DNA of 33,964 bases from Bryobacter sp. (GTDB lineage Bacteria > Acidobacteriota > Terriglobia > Bryobacterales > Bryobacteraceae), in NCBI GenBank assembly GCA_022843605.1, contig JALHNI010000071.1:1-33964 (forward strand), written 5' to 3'. A model generated the notes under the pieces. It was not told the DNA's origin. It did not search any database and saw nothing but the letters and a program-made list of their open reading frames with translations. Made by a program: the position numbers and the translations under genes. Of the stretch, positions 6,531-14,531 are shown one piece after another (position 1 is the first letter of the stretch; the number at the start of each line of letters is the position of its first letter).

Positions 6531-7997
6531 TCAAGCTCCAGCGGCCAGAACCTGGCGGGGCACCTCGTCGTAGAGGTAGAGCGCTCGCTGCGCCGCGAAG
6601 CCAGCGGCTCCAGGCGTCCCGCCCCCGAATCCACCACCGACGCCTCCACCCTGGCCCGGCGCAGGTTGGGTGGCGGTGGTATACATGGCGTTGTCGAACG
6701 CGGCCATCGTTACCAGCTTCTGGGTGTCCTGTTCCACGGCGCTGTAGATGATCTCTCTCAGACGGTGCATCCGGTCGCTGATGGCAATCGGATTGTACGG
6801 GCCGTTCAACATCTGCTGATAGATCCGGAGATACTGGCGCTTGAGCGCAGGTATCTCAAAGATTTTCGTCGCCAGCGGACGAGCCGTCGAGGCCGACAAC
6901 GCCTCGCCGCCGCCACCGGGGCCTCCGCCCGGTATTCCTCCTCCTGGAGGCATTCCGCCGCCAGGAGGTAGACCACCGCCCGGAGGAGGCATCATCCCAC
7001 CTCCACCGCCGCCAGGAAAGCCCGGCGCGCCGCGCTGAGCCGTCGTCCAGGTGAGTGGCAATTCAATCATCTGCTGCGTCGTGAGGCCTGGCCCCAGCGC
7101 ACCGAAAGCCAGGCTCGGATCCCACGGCAGGAACACGAACCGGTTGTCACTCAGCCGGCGATAGAGGAAGAAGTTGTGGCCCATGCCGTAGTAGTTATCC
7201 AGATTCACCGTCAGGCTATCCAAGGCAAACGACCGCATCACGCTATCCAGATCCACCAACTTCGCAAGTTCGTCCGGTAACTGGGCAGCGGGCGGCCGGC
7301 TAAGCACGTGCGATAGCTTCATGAGGTCGGACCAGTCGTCCGCGTCCTCATTGGACTCTTTTTCGTACTCTGTCTTGTACTTCGCCGGATCGTCCCCCAG
7401 GTCTTCGAGTGTTCCGCGCGGATCGCCCTGATAGAGATTGCCCTTGTCGTCGCCGGGAAAGCGGCTCGACAGAAAATCCCCATTGATCAACTCACCCAGA
7501 CCGTACAATCCCAAATACTCATCGTTGATGTAGAGCTTCGCGAACGACGATCGCGGCACACGCAGCCCCACTGCCGCCGCCGTTTCGTTGTAAACCTTCT
7601 CCCGTACGAACGACGGGTCGTTCCAACAATTGTTGAAATTGATCCCACCCATGCCTTGCAGCTTTTGGCCCCTGGTGAACTCATTGAACTTGATTCGCAC
7701 CGGCTTCTTGCGAGAGTTGCCTGCGCCGTTGTAGGAGCTGTTGCCCTTGAAGCGGATGCCCACCACGTCGTACTTCACATCCCGCCATTGGAACGCGGCC
7801 TGAATGTATGGCACGTCGGAATTGGTCTCCTTGTTCGCGCGCATGACGGTGAACCAGTCCGCTTGCGTCGTTAGCCGGACCTCGTGGACCTCATCCGTGT
7901 TGAACAAGGGATGCGCCGCTGGTGCGGCGATCGCCGTCTGAGATCTCATCCATGTGGGAGCGAGCGCCGAAAGCGCTAAAAAGGACCTACGTTGCAT
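6531..7997 (-). CDS. CotH-like kinase domain protein, exported
   Basis: A 488-residue protein of the CotH family (PF08757), named after spore-coat protein H, whose characterised members are atypical secreted protein kinases. Seen: an export signal with twin arginine (MQRRSFLALSALAP, cleavage probably near AIAAPA); FKGNSSY (83-89), NFNNCWND (120-127), NYYGMGHNFFLYR (268-280) and the metal-binding-like FLPWDPSLAFG (289-299), all in the order expected for the fold. Residues ~324-364 are an inserted Gly/Pro/Met-rich stretch of repeated GGGxPP type, and a second Gly-rich run lies at 447-463. The family is widespread in Acidobacteriota and Planctomycetes, far from sporulation, where its substrate is unknown. 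Transcription is divergent from the FecR gene. The start ATG is preceded at six bases by taaatt and has no clear ribosome binding site. Confidence 0.85.
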   Translation of the reverse strand: MQRRSFLALSALAPTWMRSQTAIAAPAAHPLFNTDEVHEVRLTTQADWFTVMRANKETNSDVPYIQAAFQWRDVKYDVVGIRFKGNSSYNGAGNSRKKPVRIKFNEFTRGQKLQGMGGINFNNCWNDPSFVREKVYNETAAAVGLRVPRSSFAKLYINDEYLGLYGLGELINGDFLSSRFPGDDKGNLYQGDPRGTLEDLGDDPAKYKTEYEKESNEDADDWSDLMKLSHVLSRPPAAQLPDELAKLVDLDSVMRSFALDSLTVNLDNYYGMGHNFFLYRRLSDNRFVFLPWDPSLAFGALGPGLTTQQMIELPLTWTTAQRGAPGFPGGGGGGMMPPPGGGLPPGGGMPPGGGIPGGGPGGGGEALSASTARPLATKIFEIPALKRQYLRIYQQMLNGPYNPIAISDRMHRLREIIYSAVEQDTQKLVTMAAFDNAMYTTATQPAPGQGGGVGGGFGGGTPGAAGFAAQRALYLYDEVPRQVLAAGA

Positions 7998-8266
7998 ATG
8001 CCCAATTTAGGTTACGTTCGTGTTACGGCGGGTAACCTTTTGTTAAGCGACCCGCGGAGTTGCCCTGGTGCTTAACGCTTGAGTTTGAAGGAATTTACGA
8101 GCCGCTACCAGCACGGTTGGGTTCAGCCGGGGCGGTGCAAAACCACCACCCCGCGCCAGGTGTAAACTCCCCTAACTAGCTTTATTTCAATAGATACAGG
8201 ATGGCCATCCGCGTGCAGCCGGGAGAGGCACTGCTCCCACCAAGTTGGGCAGAGAAGGACAAGAAC
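7998..8266. other. Divergent promoter region cotH / fecR-like gene
   Basis: 269 bases between divergent genes. Minus side: TAAATT at 8004-8009, six bases before the cotH ATG, may be a -10 element. Plus side: an imperfect hairpin at 8128-8153 (one mismatch in a 10-base stem) lies in the presumed leader of the FecR gene. An AAGGA ribosome binding site lies just before the ATG at 8267. No RNA family was recognised. Confidence 0.4.
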
Positions 8267-9268
8267 ATGCAGAGACAAACAGTTCTGGTAGCCACCTTAA
8301 CCGCCGCGCTTAGTGTGATGCCGGCAACTGCACAATGGCGCCCGGCAACCGGTAGCACGCAGGGCCCGAACGGCAGCGTGAATGGCCAGCCCATTGACAG
8401 GGATGTGGATGCCGGCAATGGACCGGGAACCTATAGCCAGCGGCCCGACGCGAATGGGCCAGGTATGAACGGGACGGGCGATAACCGGGGAGACGCCGGC
8501 ATGGCCCGGGTGAGCGTTGCCGATGGCGATGTCGAGGTGCTGCGCGGCGACACCGGCGACCGCATGCAGGCTCGCGGCGGTATGCCGCTGATCGGAAATG
8601 ACTCAATCTCCACTGGCCGTTCCTCAAGGGCCGAAGTGCAACTCGGCCCGGGCAATCTGATCCGTCTGGGTGAAGAGGCCCGCGTTCGCGTGGTGGATGT
8701 CGGCAATCGCTACTTCCGTGTCGAAGTGCTGAGCGGCGGGGTGAGCTTCAGCCAGTTGAAAGGCAGCGAGGCCGATATCGACATCATGGCCCCGAACACG
8801 ACGGTGCGCCCGCTGAAGCCGGGCCTCTATCGGGTCACCGTCCGCGAGGGCGTGCAGACCGAGCTCACCGTCCGCAAGGGCGAAGCAGAGATCGTCTCCA
8901 GCCGCGGCGGAGAGAAGGTGAAGAGCGGGCAACGCGCCTCGGTGCGCGGAGACCGGCAGAGTCCGGAACTGCGGATGTCGTCCGCCGAACCCAAGGACTC
9001 CTTCGATCGCTGGAACGAGCGCCGTGACGACATCCTCGAACCGCGTTACCGCAACAGCGGCATGATGCTGGGCGGAGGCTTCGGCTATCCCTACGGCGGA
9101 TTCGGTGGCTTCGGCTACCCGTTCTGGGGTCCCGGCTGGGGACCCGGCTTCTACGGAGGCGGCTTCGGACCCACGGTGATTGTCGGTGGCCGGATCGGTG
9201 GCCGGATCGGTGGCCGGATCGGGGGCGGCGGTCGTGGAGGCGGCGGTGGCCGGGGAGGCCGCCGATAA
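8267..9268 (+). CDS. FecR-domain exported protein with Gly-rich C-terminus
   Basis: A 333-residue exported protein. The start at 8267 is chosen because it gives a clean signal peptide (MQRQTVLVATLTAALSVMPATAQ) and has AAGGA about 7 bases upstream; the frame could open at 8201, but that adds 22 residues in front of the signal. After a Gly/Asn-rich linker, a FecR-type domain (ARVSVADGDVEVLRGDTGDR, STGRSSRAEVQLGPGNLIRL, FRVEVLSGGVSF) is followed by a short region with DSFDRWNERRDD. The C-terminus is very rich in Gly, Tyr, Phe and Arg and ends in three GGRI repeats. In Acidobacteriota, stand-alone FecR-domain proteins of this type are periplasmic or outer-membrane associated. No sigma factor or TonB receptor adjoins it, so a role in iron signalling is not supported. 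Function unknown. Confidence 0.8.
   Translation: MQRQTVLVATLTAALSVMPATAQWRPATGSTQGPNGSVNGQPIDRDVDAGNGPGTYSQRPDANGPGMNGTGDNRGDAGMARVSVADGDVEVLRGDTGDRMQARGGMPLIGNDSISTGRSSRAEVQLGPGNLIRLGEEARVRVVDVGNRYFRVEVLSGGVSFSQLKGSEADIDIMAPNTTVRPLKPGLYRVTVREGVQTELTVRKGEAEIVSSRGGEKVKSGQRASVRGDRQSPELRMSSAEPKDSFDRWNERRDDILEPRYRNSGMMLGGGFGYPYGGFGGFGYPFWGPGWGPGFYGGGFGPTVIVGGRIGGRIGGRIGGGGRGGGGGRGGRR
9185..9220 (+). repeat. Three tandem 12-base repeats coding GGRI
   Basis: The unit ggtggccggatc occurs three times in a row with no mismatch, within the FecR-type gene, coding (GGRI)3. Because the copies are identical at DNA level, copy number may vary between strains by slippage. Confidence 0.8.
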
Positions 9269-9284
9269 ACGGGCGCTGAAACAG

Positions 9285-9318
9285 AAAGGCCCCATCCCGG
9301 CAAGGATGGGGCCTTTTT
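9285..9318. terminator. Rho-independent terminator, possibly bidirectional
   Basis: Perfect 13-base arms aaaggccccatcc (9285-9297) and ggatggggccttt (9304-9316) around a 6-base loop, followed by T at 9314-9318. It follows the plus-strand FecR gene by 16 bases and lies 13 bases beyond the end of the minus-strand substrate-binding protein gene, with tttctgttt on the other side, so it probably stops both convergent transcripts. Confidence 0.92.
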
Positions 9319-9330
9319 ACGTTCGCTTGA

Positions 9331-10278
9331 CTACTGCAGATACTTCTTCAGGTCCGGGTTCAGCCGGGCCTGCACTTCCGCCTCGTTCAGATTCTTCTGC
9401 GTCACCAGCAGCGGCGTGATGTTCTGGATCTTTTCCACCGCTTCACCCTTCGTCGCCTTGAGCGCGGCCATCACGGATTCATAGCCCATTTTGAAGGGAT
9501 GCTGGGCAACCAGCGAATCGATCACGCCGACGCGAAGGTCCTCGAGTAACTGGGCGCTGGAATCGAACCCAACGAGTTTGGCCTTCGTGCCGCGAGCTTT
9601 CATGGCCTGGCTCGCACCGGCGGTGCTGCTTTCGTTGGAGGCGAACACGCCGGTGAGGTCGGGATGCGCGGTGAGCATGTTCTCGGCCACCTTCAGCGAC
9701 TGTGCATAATCCGCGTTGCCGTAACGCTTATCGGCGATGGCGATGCCCGGAAACTTCTTAGCCAGCGTCTCCTCGAAGCCTGCCTCGCGCGCCATCGTTG
9801 AGGCGACACCCGGCTGCACGGCGACGATGATCACTTTGCCCTTTCCGGCAAGCACCTCACCCATGCGATCGGCCGCGAGAGAACCCGCGGCGTAGTTGTC
9901 CGTCGCGATCTGGCTGGCAAAACGTTCGGTCTCAATCCCGGAGTCGAAAATGATGACGGGAATCTTGGCGTCGCCAGCACGCTCCACAACGCCCACCATC
10001 GCCTTGCGATCAATTGGCGCGAGGCAAATTGCGTCCACCTTGCGATTGATCATGGCGTCCACAATCTGGATCTGACCATTGAAGTCGGTTTCCGTCGCAG
10101 GGCCGTTCCAACTGACATCGACGCCCACTTCCCGGCTGGCGGCGATCGCCCCGGCCTGCACCGATTGCCAGAAGACATGAGTACGGCCTTTCGGCACCAT
10201 CCCGATGGTCATCTTTTGCGTGCGATTGCACGACGAGGCGGCCGCGGCGGCGGCGAGGATCCAACTTCTGCGCTTCAT
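9331..10278 (-). CDS. Sugar-type ABC substrate-binding lipoprotein
   Basis: A 315-residue periplasmic binding protein of the RbsB/PBP1 class (Peripla_BP_4). The N-terminus is a lipoprotein signal with the lipobox ending ASSC (Cys17). The mature part begins MTIGMVPKGRTHVFWQSVQAGAIAA and shows the family landmarks NGQIQIVDAMINRKVDAICLAP, IPVIIFDSGI, TDNYAAGSLAADRMGEVL, NESSTAGASQAMKARG and KLVGFDSSAQLLEDLRVG. This class captures sugars or related small polyols for an ABC importer. No permease or ATPase gene is near: instead it is the last gene of an operon with a di-heme peroxidase (11-base gap) and an aldo/keto reductase. It may share a transporter encoded elsewhere or act as a sensor. Ligand cannot be told. 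Confidence 0.88.
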   Translation of the reverse strand: MKRRSWILAAAAAASSCNRTQKMTIGMVPKGRTHVFWQSVQAGAIAASREVGVDVSWNGPATETDFNGQIQIVDAMINRKVDAICLAPIDRKAMVGVVERAGDAKIPVIIFDSGIETERFASQIATDNYAAGSLAADRMGEVLAGKGKVIIVAVQPGVASTMAREAGFEETLAKKFPGIAIADKRYGNADYAQSLKVAENMLTAHPDLTGVFASNESSTAGASQAMKARGTKAKLVGFDSSAQLLEDLRVGVIDSLVAQHPFKMGYESVMAALKATKGEAVEKIQNITPLLVTQKNLNEAEVQARLNPDLKKYLQ

Positions 10279-10289
10279 GGGACTCGATT

Positions 10290-11309
10290 CTACTTGGGGA
10301 ACTGCGTGGGCGGCTTGTGTTGCGCAAGCCAGCCTTCGCCGTTCAAAGACTTGAGGAACTCAACCAAGTCGGTTTGCTCGGCTTTCGACAGATTCAGCGG
10401 CGTCATCTTCTCATCGAGATTTTTGTTCTTGATGCCACCCTTGTTGTAGTAGTCCACCACTTCCTCAAGCGTGGCCAAGCTGCCATCGTGCATGTAGGGG
10501 GCGGTGCGGGCAATGTCCCGCAGGGTGGGGGTCTTGAAGGCGCCCCAATCGGCATCGTTCTTGGTGACATCATGCCGACCGGCGTCGGGATTCGGTTTGT
10601 CGGTGCCGATGCCCAGGTTGTGATACGAGTTCAGCGTGAAGTTCACGCCTTCGTGGCACTGGTCACACTTGGCTTTGTTGAAATAGATATCCATCCCGCG
10701 CTCCTGCGCGGCGGAAAGCGCCTTCTTGTTTCCGGCCTTGTAGCGATCATAGGCAGAGTTGCCCGAAAGCACGGTGCGCTCGTAGGTGGCAATCGCTTTC
10801 GTTGTCAGATCGATATCAATCTGGTCAGTGCCAAAGGCTTTCTGAAACAGCGGCCGGTAACCGGGAATGGACTGAATGGTCTTCACCACGCCGCCATGCG
10901 AATTGCCCATTTCGATGGGATTCTGCATTGGACCGCCGGCCTGTTCTTCGAGCGTCTTGGCTCGGCCATCCCAGAACTGATTTAAGCTGTAAGCCCGATT
11001 GATCACCGTGGGGGCGCTGCGGCCGCCCTTTTGGGCCTTGATGCCCGAGGAGACAGCCTTACCATCGGTAAAGGCAAACTCCGGGCTATGGCAGGTGGCG
11101 CAGGAGACGGTGCCATCCGCGGAGAGGCGTGTATCAAAGTAGAGCAGTTTGCCCAGCGCCGCCTTATCCGCACTATACGGATTGTCCTTCGGATATTGGA
11201 CGGGTATCAGGCCCAGCGGAACCGCCGGGGGAGCCTGAGCGAACATTGAGGGGGCAAGGAGAAAGGCTGGCAGCGCTACCGCGGCCAGCCATCGACGATT
11301 GATCGACAT
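10290..11309 (-). CDS. Di-heme cytochrome c peroxidase (MauG-like family)
   Basis: A 339-residue exported protein with signal peptide MSINRRWLAAVALPAFLLAPSMFAQ (written here in two parts: MSINRRWLAAVALPA then FLLAPSMFAQ). It has two c-type heme sites, CATCH (70-74) and CDQCH (215-219), and the family elements LGKLLYFDTRLS, FTDG, GGRSAPTVINRAY, FWDGRAKTLEEQA, QNPIEM and FKTPTLRDIARTAPYMHDGSLATLEEVV, where Met273 is the probable axial ligand. These enzymes reduce peroxide with electrons from small cytochromes or, in MauG-type members, oxidise protein or small-molecule substrates in the periplasm. The short linker between the domains and the TRDIA-like region are normal. It sits third in a four-gene operon, 15 bases after the Cys/His-rich gene and 11 bases before the binding-protein gene. 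Peroxidase versus MauG-type activity cannot be decided from sequence alone. Confidence 0.9.
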   Translation of the reverse strand: MSINRRWLAAVALPAFLLAPSMFAQAPPAVPLGLIPVQYPKDNPYSADKAALGKLLYFDTRLSADGTVSCATCHSPEFAFTDGKAVSSGIKAQKGGRSAPTVINRAYSLNQFWDGRAKTLEEQAGGPMQNPIEMGNSHGGVVKTIQSIPGYRPLFQKAFGTDQIDIDLTTKAIATYERTVLSGNSAYDRYKAGNKKALSAAQERGMDIYFNKAKCDQCHEGVNFTLNSYHNLGIGTDKPNPDAGRHDVTKNDADWGAFKTPTLRDIARTAPYMHDGSLATLEEVVDYYNKGGIKNKNLDEKMTPLNLSKAEQTDLVEFLKSLNGEGWLAQHKPPTQFPK

Positions 11310-11324
11310 CTCTTCGAGAATAAA

Positions 11325-11846
11325 CTACTTTTTGAGGAAACCCTGCACATAAAGTGCACTGAAGCCACCGTGCTTCGAAACCGTGCCCGTCACTTCCATG
11401 ATGTGCGCGGTGTGCTCAATGGCCGCCTTGCGGAAATCGGTCATGCCATCGCGGCGAGGGTCATGCTCTTCTTCCATCAGCATGTACATGCTGCCGTCTT
11501 CGGTGAGCAAACCGATCGGCTGGCCGGCCGTGAAGCACTTCTGCGCGCAGGACCGGTGCTTTTCGCCGTGCTTACCGATCTGGAGGTAGCAGGAGAAGTC
11601 CAGAATCTCGCCCTTTACCGTCTGAGTGACGGCTTTGTTGGGCTTGCCGTCAACCGAAGCGGCCATCGTGGTGCCGCTCCACACTTCACCGGGCGTACCC
11701 AATTTGCCCATCGGCGCGGCGTAGCTTCCGCCTTCGACTTTCATCTGGGGCTGCAAAATCCCCGGACCCTTCTTGCTCTGCGCCGTAAGTCCCAGAACCA
11801 CCAACACGGCCACGGCCGATAATTTCCATGCCTTCATTTGAATCAA
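11325..11846 (-). CDS. Exported Cys/His-rich protein of unknown function
   Basis: A 173-residue protein with an N-terminal signal (MKAWKLSAVAVLVVLGLTAQ after an optional MIQ; the ATG at 11837 is the alternative start). The mature part has a beta-rich look with the conserved-looking stretch VKGEILDFSCYLQIGKHGEK, then HRSCAQKCFTAGQPIGLLTE, then MYMLMEEEHD and VTGTVSKHGGFSALYV. Cys86, Cys100 and Cys104 with His93 and His97 form a possible metal or heme-copper site or a disulfide. I know similar unnamed proteins from Acidobacteriota but no function. It lies 15 bases upstream of the di-heme peroxidase and 18 bases after the aldo/keto reductase gene, so it most likely acts with them in the periplasm, perhaps as a redox or metal-binding partner. 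That role is inference from context. Confidence 0.75.
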   Translation of the reverse strand: MIQMKAWKLSAVAVLVVLGLTAQSKKGPGILQPQMKVEGGSYAAPMGKLGTPGEVWSGTTMAASVDGKPNKAVTQTVKGEILDFSCYLQIGKHGEKHRSCAQKCFTAGQPIGLLTEDGSMYMLMEEEHDPRRDGMTDFRKAAIEHTAHIMEVTGTVSKHGGFSALYVQGFLKK

Positions 11847-11864
11847 TCTCCTTAATAAAATCTC

Positions 11865-12767
11865 TTACCCGCGGACGCTGGCGGCGGGAATCTTGCGAAT
11901 CAGGTCCTCAAGTTCGGCCCGGCTCTCGCTGCCGATGGTGAAGCAATCGATTACATCGGAATGCGCCAAATTGTACTGCAACGCCTCATCCACTTTATCG
12001 CGCAACTTGCCCGCGCCGAGCACCTTCATGCCGATGACGCCTTTGCCCGCGGCCTTCATTTCCTTCAGCACGGCGAGCACCACTCCGGGATCCTTGGAAT
12101 CCATCGCGATACCAGCGGCGTTAAATCTCGCCAGATCCACTTCCACCCAAGGCGATTTCGCCGCTGCTTTCAGGGCGCCCATCGTGTGGCAACTGGTACC
12201 TTTCGTGCGCACGATGCCCTTCTGCTGCAGTTCGCTGATGACGGCCATGGCGCCTTTCTTGCGCTCGGTCCAGTCGTCATCCATCATGCAGTGCAACAGC
12301 AGGATGTCGATGTAATCGGTGCCGAGTTCCCGGCGGAATCGGTCAATGTCGGCACGCATTTCCTTTTCGGTGGAAGCGTGCGTCTTGCTCATGATCGTCA
12401 CTTTGTCGCGCGCCACCCCGCCCTTCAGCGCCTCGCGGAAATAAGGATGGGTGCCGTATTGATCCGCCGAATCCCAAAACGTGATGCCCTGGTCGTAGCC
12501 CGCGCGAATCAGTTCGGCGAAGCCCTTCATCCCCAGCTTTCGCGTCTGGTTTGAACTTCCACCCACGCCATTGGTGCCGGAGCCCATCGCCATTCGGGAA
12601 AGCTGAACCTTCTTCGGCCCGAGCGTCACTCGATCCGTCGCGTGCTTCTTGGTGGTCGCGGCGTAGAGATGATACGGGAAGTTGCTGAGCGAAACCGCTC
12701 CCGCACCAGTCAGCAAAGCGTTGCGGCGGGATACGGGCTGGCCGGTTTTAGGACACACTTGGCGCAT
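11865..12767 (-). CDS. Tat-exported aldo/keto reductase
   Basis: A 300-residue aldo/keto reductase-fold protein whose N-terminus carries a Tat motif (SRRNALLTGAGAVS, residues 13-26). The catalytic tetrad is present: Asp99 and Tyr104 in DSADQYG, Lys128 in IMSKTH and His159 in LLLHC. NADP-binding regions are IGMKVLGAGKL and CFTIGSESRAELEDLI. Export by Tat would carry a folded, cofactor-loaded enzyme to the periplasm. The start is supported by GGAGG at 12777-12781 on the minus strand, 9 bases upstream. It is the first gene of the operon with the Cys/His-rich protein, the di-heme peroxidase and the sugar-type binding protein, which points to oxidation or reduction of a periplasmic sugar or aldehyde. 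Substrate unknown. Confidence 0.88.
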   Translation of the reverse strand: MRQVCPKTGQPVSRRNALLTGAGAVSLSNFPYHLYAATTKKHATDRVTLGPKKVQLSRMAMGSGTNGVGGSSNQTRKLGMKGFAELIRAGYDQGITFWDSADQYGTHPYFREALKGGVARDKVTIMSKTHASTEKEMRADIDRFRRELGTDYIDILLLHCMMDDDWTERKKGAMAVISELQQKGIVRTKGTSCHTMGALKAAAKSPWVEVDLARFNAAGIAMDSKDPGVVLAVLKEMKAAGKGVIGMKVLGAGKLRDKVDEALQYNLAHSDVIDCFTIGSESRAELEDLIRKIPAASVRG

Positions 12768-12817
12768 GGAAATCTGCCTCCAGATATCCCGAAAGGTATC
12801 ACACTCCTCAGCTTCGA

Positions 12818-12823
12818 TACAAT
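12818..12823 (+). promoter_or_regulatory. Possible -10 element (TACAAT) of the gamma-glutamyltransferase gene
   Basis: TACAAT ends 9 bases before the ATG at 12833, so transcription would start within a few bases of the start codon. No Shine-Dalgarno sequence is seen. This fits a leaderless or near-leaderless transcript. Confidence 0.35.
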
Positions 12824-12832
12824 CGTTCGACC

Positions 12833-14518
12833 ATGCGACGGATTGCCTTTGTCCTCTGTATTTTCGTGGCCAGCGCGCCGGGCCAGGAACGCTGGCAGGC
12901 CCGCGCGATGGTGATGACCAACCAGGGCATCGTGGCCACGTCGCAAACTCTCGCCTCCCAGGCTGGCGCCCAGATCCTGGCCAGGGGCGGCTCCGCCGTG
13001 GATGCCGCGATTGCGGCGAACCTCGTGCTCGGCGTGGTGGAGCCGATGATGAACGGCATTGGCGGCGACCTGTTCATGATCCACTGGGACGCCAAGACCG
13101 GCAAACTCACCGGACTGAATGCGAGCGGCTGGTCCGGCAAAGGCTATACGCTCGAAGTCCTTGGGAAGCGGGGCGTGTACTCCCGGCCGTCAGGAATCCA
13201 TACGGTGACCGTGCCGGGTGCCGTGGAGGGCTACGGCAAAGTCCATCAGCGCTTCGGTAAGTTGCCGTGGAAGGACCTCTTTGCCCCGGCCATCCACTAT
13301 GCCAGCGCCGGCTTCCCGGTGACCGAGATCATCCAGTGGGATTGGGAGCACTCGGTGGGCAAGCTCGAAGGGGATGAAAACGCCAAACGGGTTTACCTTC
13401 CGGGCGGGCGCGCGCCTCAACCGGGCGACCTCTTCCGCAATCCTGAACTGGCCAAAGCCCTCACCCTCATCGCCAATGGAGGCGTGAACGCCTTCTACCG
13501 CGGCCCCATCGCCGACGCCATTCTGAAGACGTCACAGCGCCTGAACGGCACGCTCACCCGCGAAGACTTCGTCGAGTATTCATCCGAATGGGTTACGCCA
13601 ATCACCACGACCTACCGCGGCTGGCGAGTGGCAGAACTACCGCCCAACGGTCAAGGAGTCGGCGCACTCACGATGCTAAATCTCTTCTCCAACTTCCCTA
13701 TCCCCCAATGGGACCCGCTCTCCGCCGAAGCCTTCCACACCAAGATCGAGGCCCAGAAACTGGCGTACGCCGATCTCGGTAAGTACATCGCCGACCCACG
13801 CTTCGGGCCAGTGCCGGTCGCGGGTCTGCTGGACATGGACTACGCCAAGCGTCGAGCCGCCGGCATCGACTCCGAACGCGCCAACTGCGGCGTGAAGGCT
13901 GGCGAGGCACCGGGCTCCAAACACACCGTCTATCTTTCTGTGGTCGATCGCGAGGGCAACATCGTCAGTTGGATTCAAAGCATCTCGGACATCTGGGGCT
14001 CGGGAATCGTCGTCGACGGCATGGGCTTCCACCTGCATGACCGGGCCAATGGCTTCGTCTTCGATGCCGGCCATCCGAATGCCGCCGGACCCCGCAAACG
14101 CCCGTTCCATACAATCATTCCCGGCTTTATGGAAAAGGGAGACCAACACATCGGCTTCGGCATCATGCGCGGCAGCAATCAACCCCAGGCGCACGCGCAA
14201 TTCGCCTCTTACGTCGCGGACCACGGCATGAACATTCAGGCCGCGCTGGAGGCTCCTCGCTTCACGCGGCAGAACCAGTCCGGTTGCTCGGTCCTGATCG
14301 AGTCCCGCGTGCCCGCCGCCGCCCGCGAAGCTCTATCCGGTAAGGGACATTATCTGGACATCCGCGGCGAATACTCCGGCCTGATGGGCGGCGGACAGGC
14401 AGTGATGTATAACTCGAAGACGAAGGTAAAAAGCGGCGCTTCGTCTCCTCGGAAGGATGGCGCCGCCATCCCGGAACCGCAATCGTTCTGGCCCGCGAAG
14501 CCATCAACGCTACACTAG
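12833..14518 (+). CDS. ggt: Gamma-glutamyltransferase family protein
   Basis: A 561-residue Ntn-hydrolase precursor that self-cleaves into two subunits and removes or transfers the gamma-glutamyl group of glutathione and related amides, outside the cytoplasm. Seen: signal peptide MRRIAFVLCIFVASAPGQ; MVMTNQGIVATSQTLASQAG and GGSAVDAAIAANLVLGVVEP near the N-terminus; GIGGDLFMIHWD; the cleavage site and nucleophile in SKHTVYLSVVD (Thr365); and SPRKDGAAIPEP near the end. The residue before Thr365 is His rather than the Thr of the classic TTH site, which places it in the divergent YwrD-like branch; activity on glutathione is likely but not certain. It is divergent from the aldo/keto reductase operon (65-base gap) and is followed 13 bases later by ftsY. 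Confidence 0.88.
   Translation: MRRIAFVLCIFVASAPGQERWQARAMVMTNQGIVATSQTLASQAGAQILARGGSAVDAAIAANLVLGVVEPMMNGIGGDLFMIHWDAKTGKLTGLNASGWSGKGYTLEVLGKRGVYSRPSGIHTVTVPGAVEGYGKVHQRFGKLPWKDLFAPAIHYASAGFPVTEIIQWDWEHSVGKLEGDENAKRVYLPGGRAPQPGDLFRNPELAKALTLIANGGVNAFYRGPIADAILKTSQRLNGTLTREDFVEYSSEWVTPITTTYRGWRVAELPPNGQGVGALTMLNLFSNFPIPQWDPLSAEAFHTKIEAQKLAYADLGKYIADPRFGPVPVAGLLDMDYAKRRAAGIDSERANCGVKAGEAPGSKHTVYLSVVDREGNIVSWIQSISDIWGSGIVVDGMGFHLHDRANGFVFDAGHPNAAGPRKRPFHTIIPGFMEKGDQHIGFGIMRGSNQPQAHAQFASYVADHGMNIQAALEAPRFTRQNQSGCSVLIESRVPAAAREALSGKGHYLDIRGEYSGLMGGGQAVMYNSKTKVKSGASSPRKDGAAIPEPQSFWPAKPSTLH
14511..14516 (+). promoter_or_regulatory. Possible -10 element (TACACT) upstream of ftsY
   Basis: TACACT lies 15 bases before the ATG at 14532, overlapping the last codons of the upstream gene. 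There is no obvious ribosome binding site in the 15 bases between. An internal promoter for ftsY-ribD-ribE is possible. Confidence 0.25.
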
Positions 14519-14531
14519 AGTTTTACCCTCC

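Noticed and set aside
6841..7038. Plus-strand proline-rich open frame
   Set aside because: It is the complement of the Gly/Pro-rich insertion of the CotH-like gene and owes its composition to that.
8128..8153. Imperfect hairpin in the leader of the FecR-type gene as a riboswitch
   Set aside because: One stem with a mismatch and no match to any riboswitch I know; kept only as part of the intergenic description.
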